DNA from: an uncultured Marinobacter sp.
GTDB taxonomy: Bacteria; Pseudomonadota; Gammaproteobacteria; Pseudomonadales; Oleiphilaceae
DNA length: 64,000 nucleotides
Reading direction: 5' to 3'
Assembly: GCF_947488835.1 (NCBI RefSeq)
Contig: NZ_CANLBK010000001.1
Location: 310,001 to 374,000 of the forward strand
Shown here: positions 16,034 through 25,918 of the stretch, one piece after another
Layout: each line of letters starts with the position of its first letter
Numbering within the stretch: position 1 is the first letter of the stretch
Translations under genes and position numbers: made by a program
Notes under the pieces: model-generated
What the model saw: the letters and a program-made list of their open reading frames with translations, nothing else
What the model was told of the DNA's origin: nothing
The model's database searches: none

Positions 16034-19000
16034 TTATGTGCCAACGTTCTGTTGCGAGTTTGCTTTGGCTCGATACCAACGCTCAAACTCCTCGCCGGAA
16101 ATGGGTTTGCAAAATAGGAAGCCTTGGGCCTGTGTACAACCTTGGGAGCGCACGTATTCGAGGGCATAGGTTGTTTCGATGCCTTCAGCTACCACTTCAA
16201 GATCCAGCGCAAGTCCCAGTGTAATCATCGCATCAGTCACAGCGCGGCTTCCTCTGTCCTTTTCAAGCCGGTGAAGGAAGGATTTGTCGATCTTTATCTT
16301 GTCCAGAGGCAGGCGACTAAGGGACGCGAGGCTGGAGCTGGCGTGCCCGGTTCCAAAATCATCAAGTAAGATGGCAACGCCCAGAGCCTTGAGCCGCGAC
16401 AGTGAGGCGATCGTGTGGTCAAGGTCGTGTAGCAATGCGGTTTCGGAGACTTCCAGTTGCAGTAATTTTGGATCAATGGAATACCCACCGATCAGTTGTT
16501 CGAAGCGATCAACGAAGTTCAGATCACGAAACTCAACAGCTGACACATTGACCGCGATGGGAATAGCTGGAAGTCCCAGGGCGCTCCAGGACGCTAAATG
16601 ACGTACTGCCTCCTCAATCACCCATCGGCCTATAGAGTTAATGATACCTGTGGCTTCTGCAACGGGAACAAACTGCTTTGGGCCTATCGCACTTCCATTC
16701 TGGAGGCGAAGTAAGGCTTCGACACTAACCACCTCTAAGGTACTGATGTCTAATACGGGCTGGTAAACCAATTGAAAGGAGTTGGTTTGTATTGCGAGTT
16801 TAAGCAGCTGTTCAATGTTGTTTTGTTGCTGGATACCATCAGTAAGTCCCGAAGAGTAAAACTGGAAATTGCCTCTGCCGTCCTGCTTGGCCTCATACAT
16901 CGCAGCATCGGCATGGCTCACTAATGTATCGATGTCTTGACCGTCGCACGGAAACATACTGATGCCGATAGATGTTGAAACAGATAGCGTCAACTCTCCA
17001 ATCTGATAAGGTTCGCTGATCTTTTCGGTGATGGAGCGGGCAACATCTGCGGCATAGGCGGAGGCATCGATATCCTGTAGCAGAACCACGAATTCGTCGC
17101 CGCCCATTCTTATGACCAGATCTTCAGCGCGCAAACTTTGTGAAAGCCTGGCGGATATCTCCTGGAGCACCTTGTCACCAATTTCGTGGCCGTGTGTGTC
17201 ATTTATCGGCTTGAAACGATCCAGGTCGAGAAACAATACTGCGGCACCACGAGCGGCTCGTCGGTTATGAGGCAGCAAGTGCGCAGCGTATTCGAACAGC
17301 ATCGCGCGATTCGGCAAGCCCGTTAAGGGATCGTGCAATGATGCATGACGTATTTCCTCGTCGACCCGTTTACGCTCGGTGATGTCCCGGAAAAATACCG
17401 CAAGCCCGCCATCAATAGCAGGGTAGGCTCTTATTTCTAGCCAGACTTGAGTGCCATTAGGAGTCAAATGGGGCACCTCGGTTGTACTCGACTTTCGGGT
17501 TTGCATGACTCGAAGATACAATTCTTCCACTGCAGTGCCTTTGAGTTCTGGCCAGACCTCCCAATGGTTCCTTCCAACGACATCAAAACTACTGAGTTGA
17601 GAGATGCGCGACGCTTCTGCGTTAAAATGGGTCATGACCCAGTCGGCAGATATTGAAGCGAAACCTTCCGTCATGCTGTTCAGAATGTATTCGCTGTAAT
17701 CGCGCTCGCGTCGAAGCTCCGCCTGGGCACGAGCAGACTCGATAGCGGCCCAGGTACGGTCCACTACGTCTTCGGCCAACGCAATCTCTTGTGCTGACCA
17801 GTGATGGACTTTGGAGTCGTGAAGCCCCAGCAATACTTGCAACGAACCGGCTTTCAAGACCGGCACTGCGAGTACGGCCTTAATGTCCCTGTCCAGATAT
17901 GCCTGGGCGTAGCCGGCAGATCGGTTGTCCGTGGTTGCGTCACCAAGAACAAAAGGGTTTCCACTCTTAACCTGAGACGCAACCTCGGGTCCAAAATCCT
18001 CCAGCCGGATTTCTGCACCAGCCATTGAATCTGCGCCTTCCGTTGTCCAGCCGGGCCGTATAATTACGGCGTCGCCCGCCTTTGTGAAATCGCCGTAAAA
18101 CACGCGAGTAACGCCCAGAAACCGGCCAAGTAGTTCCGTTGCCGCAGCCGCGATCTCATTCGGATCCACGAGGGCGCGTAACCGGTCAGTCAGTTTCAAC
18201 CGGAAACTTTTTCGTTGTTCGATCGCTTTGAGCCTACGCAAGGTGTCTGCCAGCTCGTTGTTGACTCGCTCGAGTTCCTCCTGAGTCTGCACCTGATCGG
18301 TTACATCGATACCTTCAGCAAAGATCGCGCTGACTTGGTCATCTGCACCAAATACCGGCCGATACACAAAGTTAAGAATGCGTTCTTTAGCTGGCCTATC
18401 CGGATCTGCTTGTATTCTGTACCTGGCTCGGTCTGCGGTGTAAGGCTCTCCTGTAGCAAAGACGCGATCCAGAATACGCACAAAGCCTTGCTCCTTCGCA
18501 TCAGGCAGTGCTTCTGAGACGAATCGGCCCAAAATAGGACGATGATCGACTACTTGGTCGTGACTCGGGTTGGAAAGTTCAAATCGGTGATTTGGACCGC
18601 TCATTAACGCCATAAACGTTGACGCTTTGTTGAACATCTGGGTCAATTGCTCATACTTTACGTCGAGCATTTGATTGGCGTAGGCGAGGTCCGACACTTC
18701 ATTGCAGATTACCAGTACCCCGCCCAAACCGTAGGGAGCACTCAGGTCGTCTACCGGGGTGAAATCATAGATCCACTGGACACTCTCTTGCTGACCATGG
18801 CGGGTAGTAGGAATCGTACGGTTGATTTGTCTGATTGAGCCTTTGCCGGTGAGGACTTGCTCAAACTCCGAGCCGATCATGTGCCAGATGTCCCTCCATA
18901 CTTCCCTGGCAGGTTGTGCCAGAGAGCCCGGGTGCTGGCGAGGGCCAAGGGTCTGACTGAAAGCATCGTTGTAGATGCAGATGCCATGCTCACCCCACAA

Positions 19001-19189
19001 CACCGCCATCGGCTGTTTTGAACTGAGCACCAGGCTCACAACAGTACGCAAGGATTGTGACCACTCATGGGGCCAGCCGCACACGCTCTCCGTCCAATTA
19101 TGATCGCGTATTAAACGACCCATCTCGCCCCCGCCTGCGAGAAAATCCCGCGACGGTGTTGCCGTTTTGCATTCTTGGTCTGATCTCAT
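16034..19189 (-). CDS. PAS-PAS-GAF-PAS-GGDEF-EAL cyclic-di-GMP turnover protein
   Basis: A 1051-residue signalling protein with no clear membrane helix. Approximate domains: PAS 30-165, PAS 175-305, GAF 330-480, PAS 495-615, GGDEF 625-785 and EAL 800-1040. The cyclase motif GGDEF (696-700) is intact, and a product-inhibition RxxD (RAED) stands exactly five residues before it. The phosphodiesterase motif EAL (824-826), DDFGTG and KIDKSF are intact as well. Both activities are therefore possible, with the sensory domains deciding the balance. The ligand of the PAS/GAF domains cannot be read. The N-terminus chosen keeps the GGGEMG.LIR.H motif usual for this PAS type. Confidence 0.92.
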   Translation of the reverse strand: MRSDQECKTATPSRDFLAGGGEMGRLIRDHNWTESVCGWPHEWSQSLRTVVSLVLSSKQPMAVLWGEHGICIYNDAFSQTLGPRQHPGSLAQPAREVWRDIWHMIGSEFEQVLTGKGSIRQINRTIPTTRHGQQESVQWIYDFTPVDDLSAPYGLGGVLVICNEVSDLAYANQMLDVKYEQLTQMFNKASTFMALMSGPNHRFELSNPSHDQVVDHRPILGRFVSEALPDAKEQGFVRILDRVFATGEPYTADRARYRIQADPDRPAKERILNFVYRPVFGADDQVSAIFAEGIDVTDQVQTQEELERVNNELADTLRRLKAIEQRKSFRLKLTDRLRALVDPNEIAAAATELLGRFLGVTRVFYGDFTKAGDAVIIRPGWTTEGADSMAGAEIRLEDFGPEVASQVKSGNPFVLGDATTDNRSAGYAQAYLDRDIKAVLAVPVLKAGSLQVLLGLHDSKVHHWSAQEIALAEDVVDRTWAAIESARAQAELRRERDYSEYILNSMTEGFASISADWVMTHFNAEASRISQLSSFDVVGRNHWEVWPELKGTAVEELYLRVMQTRKSSTTEVPHLTPNGTQVWLEIRAYPAIDGGLAVFFRDITERKRVDEEIRHASLHDPLTGLPNRAMLFEYAAHLLPHNRRAARGAAVLFLDLDRFKPINDTHGHEIGDKVLQEISARLSQSLRAEDLVIRMGGDEFVVLLQDIDASAYAADVARSITEKISEPYQIGELTLSVSTSIGISMFPCDGQDIDTLVSHADAAMYEAKQDGRGNFQFYSSGLTDGIQQQNNIEQLLKLAIQTNSFQLVYQPVLDISTLEVVSVEALLRLQNGSAIGPKQFVPVAEATGIINSIGRWVIEEAVRHLASWSALGLPAIPIAVNVSAVEFRDLNFVDRFEQLIGGYSIDPKLLQLEVSETALLHDLDHTIASLSRLKALGVAILLDDFGTGHASSSLASLSRLPLDKIKIDKSFLHRLEKDRGSRAVTDAMITLGLALDLEVVAEGIETTYALEYVRSQGCTQAQGFLFCKPISGEEFERWYRAKANSQQNVGT

Positions 19190-19332
19190 CCGATTTGAGT
19201 CTCCCGAAAGAATCTAAAATCCATGTTATCGTTTTTGTCAAGTCTAAGTGTAGGTTCGAACTACTGGTGTTACCAATGAATAATCTGGCATTCACGAGTT
19301 CACGGGCGCCAAGTCGAGCAAGTTTTCTATCA

Positions 19333-19701
19333 CTATTCTTTGGAAAGTACTTCAAGGAGGCGTGCGCAGAATGCGTCCAGATCCTGTGGGTTGCGGCTGG
19401 TAATCAGCCCGTTATCATTGCACACTTTTTCATCGACCCACGCCGCGCCAACATTTTGTATGTCGGTTTGCAAACTCGGGAATGAGGTTAGAGTCCTTCC
19501 TTTGATTACATCTGCTTCGATGAGCAGCCAAGGCGCATGGCAGATTGCGGCAACCGGTTTGTGGCTGTTGAAAAAGTGCTTTACGAAAGAAATAGCGTCA
19601 TTGTCCAGTCGCAGAGCGTCTGGATTGGCAACGCCACCAGGTAACACCAGTGCATCGTAGTCATTGGCGGTCACTTCATTGCCATTCAGTGGTGCGTCCA
19701 T
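19333..19701 (-). CDS. DJ-1/PfpI family protein, N-terminally truncated
   Basis: A 122-residue open frame with a good AAAGGAG before its ATG at 19701. It covers only the C-terminal two thirds of a DJ-1/PfpI protein: YDALVLPGG, nucleophile-elbow AICHAPWLLIEAD (Cys present), LTSFPSLQTDIQNVGA and LITSRNPQDL. Family members are about 170-190 residues; the first 55-65 residues, with the first Rossmann strand and the conserved Glu that supports the cysteine, are missing. Upstream frames up to a stop near 19760 show no match to the missing part. Probably a decaying gene, possibly still translated. It lies downstream of the catalase, whose own C-terminal domain is DJ-1-like. Confidence 0.75.
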   Translation of the reverse strand: MDAPLNGNEVTANDYDALVLPGGVANPDALRLDNDAISFVKHFFNSHKPVAAICHAPWLLIEADVIKGRTLTSFPSLQTDIQNVGAAWVDEKVCNDNGLITSRNPQDLDAFCARLLEVLSKE

Positions 19702-19865
19702 AGTCGGGTGCTCCTTTAATGCTGAATGAAATAATTTTTTATAACATCTTAGTATTCGTTGTTAGAAGCCGCTAACGCGTAGGCAAATCAGAGTAGGGCG
19801 TTGCTCAACGCACTGATGAGAAATGAGGGCAACGTTGGCGGGCATGTTTTCAAATCGATAATGTC

Positions 19866-19902
19866 CCATCATTCTGACTGGTGGCGTCAATCAGAATGAT
19901 GG
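19866..19902 (-). terminator. Stem-loop after katE
   Basis: A perfect 12-bp inverted repeat (left arm CCATCATTCTGA at 19866-19877, right arm at 19891-19902) lies 15-50 bp beyond the catalase stop. There is no U-tract, so it may be a 3' stabiliser or a Rho-assisted terminator. The rest of 19702-19916 holds nothing recognisable. Confidence 0.5.
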
Positions 19903-19916
19903 CTGTGTTTGGGAAG

Positions 19917-22016
19917 CTACACCTTGTTGACGGCACCTTCCCGGGGCCAATAACGTAGGTTTCGACACTTCATGACAAATTGAGTTGTGGAATCGTCCAG
20001 ATCATTGGCACTCAATAGTAGGAAACCTTCGTCAAGCGGCTGCTTGATGCCCGCAGAGTCCAGAAGCTCTTTGGCCGCTTCATTAAAGCCAATAAATTTA
20101 CAGTGAGCGAAGGCGTCATTGATAAAGTCCCGTACCGGACTGTGTTTAGCCAACCGCTCTAGTTCCTGCGTTCCTGGCAGCAGTGCAACTGCATCGAATA
20201 GCACAGATGGACCGCCATCAATCTTTTCATTTGCCGGAATCTTGCGACCACCGCTATCAACTACACCGCTAATGTGAGGCGCAATCACAGCGACAACAGC
20301 GCCTTCTCTCTCCACTGCAGCTTTAAGGGCATCGAAGGTTTTTGCGTCGGTGCCTTCGCTGACAAAAACGCCCAGCTTGCGACCGCAGAAGCTGTCCGGG
20401 CCGTTCTTTAAAATGCTCAGTGCGTCTGAAGGTGGTAAGTCTTTTCTGGGTTTTGAAGCCGGCGTTGGCGCTTCTGGCAACGGATCGATGCCAAGCCCGT
20501 CCGCCACAGTTTTCGCCAGATTATCGTCGACATTCCTCAGGTGCGCGACCATGCGCAGCCGGATATCCTCGCGCTCGACCTTGCTAAGTTCAAACACGAA
20601 GGCATCGGCTATATGACCTTGCTCTGTTTCCGTCTGGCTGATGTAAAACTGCCAGGCTTGGCTGTAATGGTCTGCAAAGCTGGGTGAGCGTTCGCGAACT
20701 TTCGTGCCCTCTTCAGTTTCGGCATAGCTGTGGAATCCTTCGCTTGGGTTTTCCCGCGGCCCCGGGTTGTCTTCCCAGCTGTTGGGTTCGTAATTGGCGC
20801 GCCCGCTGGGGTTGGTCATTGCCATGTGACCGTCTTGCTGGAAATGATGCATGGGACACTTTGGCGCGTTGATGGGTATGTGGGTAAAATTGGGCCCGCC
20901 CAGACGTTTGGTTTGCGTATCCAGATAAGAAAAGTTTCGGCCTTGGAGCAGCGGGTCGTTTGAATGATCGATACCGCGGACGATGTTTTGAGTGCAAAAT
21001 GCGACCTGTTCGGTCTCAGCAAAAAAGTTATCGACCACGCGGTTCAGCACCATTTTGCCTAACGGCGTAATGGGCACCTGCTCCTCGGGAATCAGTTTGG
21101 TGGCGTCCAGAATGTCGAATTCGAATTTTTCGGCAAAAGTCTCATCAAACACTTGCACACCCAATTCCCATTCTGGGTAGTCGCCGCGCTGGATGGCGTC
21201 CCACATATCTCGACGGTGAAAGTCCGGGTCTGCACCGTTTATTTTCAAGGCTTCGTTCCACACAACCGATTGCATGCCGTGTTTGGGCTTCCAATGGAAT
21301 TTCACAAATTGTGACTCGCCCTTAGCGTTCACAAAGCGGAAGCTGTGCACACCAAAACCTTCCATAAAACGGGGCGAGCGCGGGATAGCGCGGTCGGACA
21401 TCGCCCACATCACCGTGTGGATACTTTCAGGCATTAGTCCGACAAAATCCCAAAAATTATCGTGTGCAGACTGTGCCTGAGGGAAGCCTCGATCCGGTGC
21501 TTCTTTTACCGCGTGCACCAAGTCAGGAAACTTTATGGCGTCCTGAATAAAGAACACCGGCATATTATTTCCTACCAAGTCCCAGTTGCCCTGCCGGGTG
21601 TAAAATTTAGTGGCGAACCCTCGCACATCGCGGGGCAGATCTGCGGACCCTTTGTTACCAGCGACCGTTGAGAAGCGTACAAAAACGGGTGTCTGTTCTC
21701 CGGGCCGCTGGAATAGATCGGCAGCAGTCAGTTCTGACTGATTGTTATAGTTCTCGAAATAGCCGTGGAAGCCCAGCCCGCGAGCATGGACAACGCGCTC
21801 CGGAATACGCTCGTGGTCGAAATGGAAGATCTTTTCGCGCATTACGTGATCTTCCAATAGTCCCGGCCCTCGCGCTCCTGCACGCAGTGAGTTTTGATCA
21901 TCGGCGACGGGAGCGCCTTGCTGGGTGGTCATTGTTGGATGTGTGGTATCTGCGTGCTGATGTAGCTCGCCGCCTTTACCTTTGGCGTGCGGTGATGGTT
22001 TTTTAGGGTCAGACAT
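19917..22016 (-). CDS. katE: Catalase HPII (large-subunit, clade 2)
   Basis: A 699-residue monofunctional heme catalase that destroys hydrogen peroxide. Catalytic His77 lies in [14 protein letters not shown], Asn150 in [20 protein letters not shown] and the proximal heme-ligand Tyr364 in [10 protein letters not shown]. The extra C-terminal flavodoxin/DJ-1-like domain (about 560-699, starting [14 protein letters not shown]) defines the large HPII class. In enterobacteria katE is under stationary-phase control; no such element was located here. Its neighbours (ChaB, EctD, channel) suggest a stress-response group. Confidence 0.96.
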   Translation of the reverse strand: MSDPKKPSPHAKGKGGELHQHADTTHPTMTTQQGAPVADDQNSLRAGARGPGLLEDHVMREKIFHFDHERIPERVVHARGLGFHGYFENYNNQSELTAADLFQRPGEQTPVFVRFSTVAGNKGSADLPRDVRGFATKFYTRQGNWDLVGNNMPVFFIQDAIKFPDLVHAVKEAPDRGFPQAQSAHDNFWDFVGLMPESIHTVMWAMSDRAIPRSPRFMEGFGVHSFRFVNAKGESQFVKFHWKPKHGMQSVVWNEALKINGADPDFHRRDMWDAIQRGDYPEWELGVQVFDETFAEKFEFDILDATKLIPEEQVPITPLGKMVLNRVVDNFFAETEQVAFCTQNIVRGIDHSNDPLLQGRNFSYLDTQTKRLGGPNFTHIPINAPKCPMHHFQQDGHMAMTNPSGRANYEPNSWEDNPGPRENPSEGFHSYAETEEGTKVRERSPSFADHYSQAWQFYISQTETEQGHIADAFVFELSKVEREDIRLRMVAHLRNVDDNLAKTVADGLGIDPLPEAPTPASKPRKDLPPSDALSILKNGPDSFCGRKLGVFVSEGTDAKTFDALKAAVEREGAVVAVIAPHISGVVDSGGRKIPANEKIDGGPSVLFDAVALLPGTQELERLAKHSPVRDFINDAFAHCKFIGFNEAAKELLDSAGIKQPLDEGFLLLSANDLDDSTTQFVMKCRNLRYWPREGAVNKV

Positions 22017-22247
22017 TCGCTGGCTCCTCTATATATTGTGTAGTGCTTTCAATTAAGACTTTACGTCAGCAATCAATTGCGGGTTACTCAGAGAAGTTTA
22101 GTTCTTAGTTGAAGGTTTGGTAGATCATGTGAATAATATTTAAGGCAGCGGACATGTTTCCCTTGGAGCTTGACTTACCCTTTGCGGATTACTAATAAAC
22201 ACTTACGGCCGTGATACTGTTTTGAATCAATGCCAAGGGGGGATGTT

Positions 22248-22472
22248 ATGCCTTATTCAAGAAGTTCAGAGCTACCACGAAATGTTATAAACAGTTTGCC
22301 AATTCATGCCCAGGAGATCTATCGAAGTGCTTTTAATTCAGCTTGGAAGGAGTATAAAGACCCTGGCGACAGACGCGGGAACGCAGGGCGCGAAGAAACA
22401 GCGCACAAAGTAGCTTGGGCTGCTGTTAAGCAGAGCTATCATAAAGAAGCCGATGAGTGGGTTAGAAATTGA
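22248..22472 (+). CDS. ChaB family protein
   Basis: A 74-residue ChaB-like protein: MPYSRSSELPRNVINSLPIHAQEIYRSAFNSAW, then GREETAHKVAWAAVKQSYHK. ATG 22248 is preceded by a strong AAGGGGGG (22235-22242); an ATG at 22230 would be read through that site and is rejected. ChaB was named as a putative regulator of the cation transporter ChaA, but related small proteins are widespread with no chaA beside them, as here. It stands alone between katE (divergent) and ectD. The function here is unknown; desiccation or osmotic stress is suggested only by context. Confidence 0.88.
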   Translation: MPYSRSSELPRNVINSLPIHAQEIYRSAFNSAWKEYKDPGDRRGNAGREETAHKVAWAAVKQSYHKEADEWVRN

Positions 22473-22594
22473 ATATTACCAATATGATTCGTGTCGATTA
22501 AGTTTCAGTTATTAAAAAGCGGATTTGTTGAATGAGTTGAGCGGTGCAGGTACTACTGTTAAGTGAATGTGAAAACTAAACAGGAGGTATCAAC

Positions 22595-23563
22595 ATGGTG
22601 AAGAATGCAGATCCTTTCCCGTCCCGGTTAACACACGCAAAGAAACCTTTCTTACGATGTGATCCTGTCGTTCATTCGCGCAATCAACATCGCTGGGAAG
22701 GACCTCTCGATGAAGTATCGCTGTCCCGCTATGAGCGAGATGGGTATCTCTGGTTTGAAGGATTTTTCAACCAGGAGCGTATGATGCCCTTCTTCGATGA
22801 GCTCAAAGAGATGGCAAACGATAAAAAGCTCAAAAAATCGGATCAGGTTATCCATGATCCTAACACGGACGATATTCGCTCCGTTTTTGCAATGCATGAA
22901 CTGTCAGATCATTTTAGCCGCCTGACGCGCGACCCGCGGATATTAGGGATGGTGCGCCAGCTATTAGGAAGTGAGGTGTATATTCACCAGTCTCGAATCA
23001 ATGACAAGTTTGGGTTCGAAGGTAGTGGATTTGACTGGCACTCCGATTTTGAAACCTGGCATGCGGAGGATGGTATGCCGCGCATGCGAGCGGTAAGTGC
23101 CTCCCTTATGCTCACCGATAATAATGAGTTCAACGGCCCGCTGATGCTGGTTCCCGGCTCGCATCATTATTTTGTACCCTGTGTTGGTGAAACGCCCGAC
23201 CTTAATTGGAAGGACTCGCTAAAGTCACAACGGTTAGGCACCCCGGATCGCGATAGTCTGGCTTGGCTGGCGGAGCGGGGTGGGATTGAGGCACCGAAAG
23301 GGCCGGCCGGATCGCTACTTTTATTTGAGTGCAATACGTTGCACGCATCCAATAAAAATATGTCACCTTGGCCACGCTCGAATCTTTTTTTCGTTTACAA
23401 CAGCGTCGAGAACACACTCGGTGAGCCATATGCAGCAAAGCAACAACGACCGGAGTTTCTCGCTGCCAGAAAAAACTGCGCCCCTCTATCGATGCATGAC
23501 GATTTTCCGGAACTCGCCCAACAAGGCGTGCCACCTTTAGCAGGCCGAAGAAACGCAAGATAG
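22595..23563 (+). CDS. ectD: Ectoine hydroxylase
   Basis: A 322-residue Fe(II)/2-oxoglutarate dioxygenase that makes 5-hydroxyectoine. The family signature FDWHSDFETWHAEDGMPRMRA is present (147-167). Predicted iron ligands are H149, D151 and H250, at the spacing seen in characterised EctD. AGGAGGT precedes the ATG at 22595. There is no ectABC nearby, so the substrate must be made elsewhere in the genome or imported. The gene stands with catalase and a potassium channel homologue, in keeping with osmotic and heat stress roles of hydroxyectoine. Confidence 0.95.
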   Translation: MVKNADPFPSRLTHAKKPFLRCDPVVHSRNQHRWEGPLDEVSLSRYERDGYLWFEGFFNQERMMPFFDELKEMANDKKLKKSDQVIHDPNTDDIRSVFAMHELSDHFSRLTRDPRILGMVRQLLGSEVYIHQSRINDKFGFEGSGFDWHSDFETWHAEDGMPRMRAVSASLMLTDNNEFNGPLMLVPGSHHYFVPCVGETPDLNWKDSLKSQRLGTPDRDSLAWLAERGGIEAPKGPAGSLLLFECNTLHASNKNMSPWPRSNLFFVYNSVENTLGEPYAAKQQRPEFLAARKNCAPLSMHDDFPELAQQGVPPLAGRRNAR

Positions 23564-23610
23564 CTGACGCTGTTCAACGTGAAATAACGAATGGGACCTA
23601 AGGGGGCTAT

Positions 23611-24633
23611 ATGGGATGGATGTTATCCGGAGCGCTCGTTCTCAGTTTTGTGATGGTTGATGTGGTGTGGACGACATTGACGACACAGGGCAGTGGTCCG
23701 TTGACGACGTGTATCACCGATGCATCAAGAAGATTATCTAACGGATTGCATCGGCTCTCCGGCGGAAGGGCATTTATGCTGCCCACGGCCCCTCTAACAA
23801 TTGTTACCCTTGGTGTGCTTTGGCTCGCGGCCCTGTGGATTGGCTGGTTTCTTCTGTTCAGCGCGTTCCCGAGTGGATTGGTGTCGGGACAAACGGGGCG
23901 CGCCGCTGACACTGTCGAACGTATTTACTATGTAGGGTTTACGCTGTCTACTCTTGGGGTTGGCGACTATAAACCCACGTCTGATATCACCCGTTTATTT
24001 ACCGTATTCGCATCGTTTAATGGCCTTGTCATAGTGACCCTTGTCATAACCTATGCGATCCCACTCGTCCAGGGCGCTGTGCATCGCCGCAAGCTTGCTT
24101 TCACAATTTCGCTGTTGGGCAAAACCCCTCTGGATATTGTAAAAAGAGCCACCGATACAGATAACACGCGGGGCTTTGAAGGTATCCTCCAGACAGTGAC
24201 AAATGACCTGATCCAGTCATCGGAACAGCGGCTCGCCTATCCGGTTCTGGATCTGTTTTATTGCAGGCATCGTCGTTACTCACTGGGTCTCCAGGTTGCA
24301 AAGCTTGATGAGGCTTTGAGTCTCGTGGCATTCGGGTTTAAGCCAGGCGCGCGATTGCAATCCAACGCTATTTCCGACTTGCAAGAGGTGATCAAACAGT
24401 ATCTCTACAGGGTGGAGAGTAGAGCAGGCAAATTGGACTCGGAGGTGCCTCCTGTGGAGCCTTCTCCCCAATACTCTGATGGCTATCAGTTGCCTCTTTT
24501 GAGCGCCAAGGAATTGGAAGAGACTTTTAAGTGCTTGCGCAATCGGCGTATGCATTTGCTTCAATTGGTACACAGTGAGGGGTGGAATTGGAATGATGTT
24601 GAAGGAAGGGCGCTAGACGATAAAATGCGCTGA
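23611..24633 (+). CDS. Two-helix potassium channel-like protein
   Basis: A 340-residue protein with membrane segments at about 4-20, 62-85 and 128-150 and a pore signature TLGVGDY at 114-120 between them. This resembles the TVGYGD filter of the Ion_trans_2 family, with T-L-G-V-G-D-Y substituted in two positions. The C-terminal half (about 155-340) is soluble, lacks an obvious TrkA-N/RCK nucleotide motif and is of unknown role. AAGGGGG precedes the ATG. It begins 47 bp after ectD and may be co-transcribed with it, linking ion and compatible-solute responses. Confidence 0.85.
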   Translation: MGWMLSGALVLSFVMVDVVWTTLTTQGSGPLTTCITDASRRLSNGLHRLSGGRAFMLPTAPLTIVTLGVLWLAALWIGWFLLFSAFPSGLVSGQTGRAADTVERIYYVGFTLSTLGVGDYKPTSDITRLFTVFASFNGLVIVTLVITYAIPLVQGAVHRRKLAFTISLLGKTPLDIVKRATDTDNTRGFEGILQTVTNDLIQSSEQRLAYPVLDLFYCRHRRYSLGLQVAKLDEALSLVAFGFKPGARLQSNAISDLQEVIKQYLYRVESRAGKLDSEVPPVEPSPQYSDGYQLPLLSAKELEETFKCLRNRRMHLLQLVHSEGWNWNDVEGRALDDKMR

Positions 24634-24797
24634 CTAACCTGTTGATGGGCCCCGCCGAGACTATGAAGACTTTGACTTCGACGTAGGTTTAACTATGTTT
24701 AACAAACTTGGGACTCAACTTTAGTGTTCGCCCGAGGAAATGAAAGGACGGTGTATTAAACAATGCGGTTATTGACGTTCCGAAAGGAGGTTATGCC

Positions 24798-25082
24798 ATG
24801 GGCCTTGAGAGCACCGATCATCACTTGCTTGCGAAAGATTTTTTACGACTTTCGCTGGACGAACTGAAAGCCAAATATCCGGAGGATGAGGAAGTTCAGG
24901 GTGCCCTTGCTCAAATCACACTGATTCGGAAGCGGTTTCACATTGGTGACGGGTCTTCAATGGCTCACGACATGATTGAAGTTGCCATAAGGAAACGGAT
25001 TGCGTTGAACCTGGCGCAGGGGCTTCCCATCCTGGTGCCGAATATTGACGAATATTGTCGTGAACTCTCTGCACATAGGTAG
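24798..25082 (+). CDS. Small protein of unknown function
   Basis: A 94-residue acidic-to-neutral protein with a strong AAGGAGG (24784-24790) and ATG at 24798, so it is probably real. It seems all-helical: DFLRLSLDELKAKYPEDEEVQGALAQITLIRKRF, then MAHDMIEVAIRKRIALNLAQGLPILVPNIDEYCRELSAH. No signal peptide, membrane helix or known domain was recognised. It is separate from the channel gene (164 bp) and convergent with the PspA-like gene. Confidence 0.6.
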   Translation: MGLESTDHHLLAKDFLRLSLDELKAKYPEDEEVQGALAQITLIRKRFHIGDGSSMAHDMIEVAIRKRIALNLAQGLPILVPNIDEYCRELSAHR

Positions 25083-25153
25083 GCAAGTACTCTAGTCAAA
25101 AAGTATGGAGATAAATTCCTGACTGCCGAAATAGACGTTGAGTTAATCTCAGA

Positions 25154-25179
25154 GTCAGGCCACCACCCGGCAGCCTGAC
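25154..25179. terminator. Inverted repeat between convergent genes
   Basis: GTCAGGC (25154-25160) and GCCTGAC (25173-25179) flank a 12-base loop between two genes that converge here. No U-tract on either side. Weak candidate bidirectional terminator. Confidence 0.35.
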
Positions 25180-25188
25180 CCCATTCAC

Positions 25189-25914
25189 TTATGGTTGAGG
25201 CTGGCTGTTGTCAGCCGGCTCACTCTGAGTTTGCGCAGCTTTTATACGCGCAAGTACTTTCGCACCGTCGCTCTCGCCGTTGTCGATGCCGGCGGCCTTC
25301 AAACGGGCATCCAGGTCACCGTTCTGTTGTTCCTCATCCAGCTCTGTCAAAGCAGCTTCGACGTCTTCGGCTTCGGTTTGCCGGGCACGAATCCGATCGG
25401 CTGATACGTTCAGGTCTTCCATGTAGCTGTGTAATCCCGTTGCGTGGCCCCGAAGCTGGCGGGTGACCTGTTCGGCGTGTCGGTTGGCTTTCGCCAGACG
25501 CATTTCACTGTAGAAGTGTTTCAGCGCACGGCCGGAATCCCTCAGCTGGCGGCGTAGCTGGCTTTCCTGTTGCCGGAGCTTTGCGTACTGTTGCCGCTGG
25601 CGTTGTAGTAGGCTTTCATCCTCTGCAATCAGGTTGGCCAGCTCCAGCGCCAAGGTTTCTTCGTTTTGCTCCAATGCTTGGCTGGCTTGCTGCTCCCGTT
25701 TGCTAATAGCAGCTTGCAGGCCGGTGTTGTCGCGATCCAGCCGGGTTTTCTCAGCCATAAGGTGCGCCAGTTCTCGCTTTGATCGGGCAATGGCTTGCTC
25801 GGCGTCCCGCAGTTCCTGTTCAAAGATGCGAATGTCGTTCGCGTCTACCAGCCTTGCGACTGGTTCGTGGGCTGATGCTCTGAATAGCGTGTTCATTTTG
25901 CGCCAGATACTCAT
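25189..25914 (-). CDS. PspA/IM30 family protein
   Basis: A 241-residue, largely coiled-coil protein (about 25-200) beginning MSIWRKMNTLFRASAHEPVARLVDANDIRIFEQELRDAE. It fits the PspA/IM30 (ESCRT-III-like) family, which polymerises on stressed membranes. The tail is rich in Gln, Ser, Pro. It follows a YiaA/B-type membrane protein by a few bases, the usual pairing for the YjfJ-like branch of the family. No pspBC or pspF is present. Control may come from the divergent XRE gene (see operator at 26290). Confidence 0.85.
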   Translation of the reverse strand: MSIWRKMNTLFRASAHEPVARLVDANDIRIFEQELRDAEQAIARSKRELAHLMAEKTRLDRDNTGLQAAISKREQQASQALEQNEETLALELANLIAEDESLLQRQRQQYAKLRQQESQLRRQLRDSGRALKHFYSEMRLAKANRHAEQVTRQLRGHATGLHSYMEDLNVSADRIRARQTEAEDVEAALTELDEEQQNGDLDARLKAAGIDNGESDGAKVLARIKAAQTQSEPADNSQPQP

Positions 25915-25918
25915 GGTG

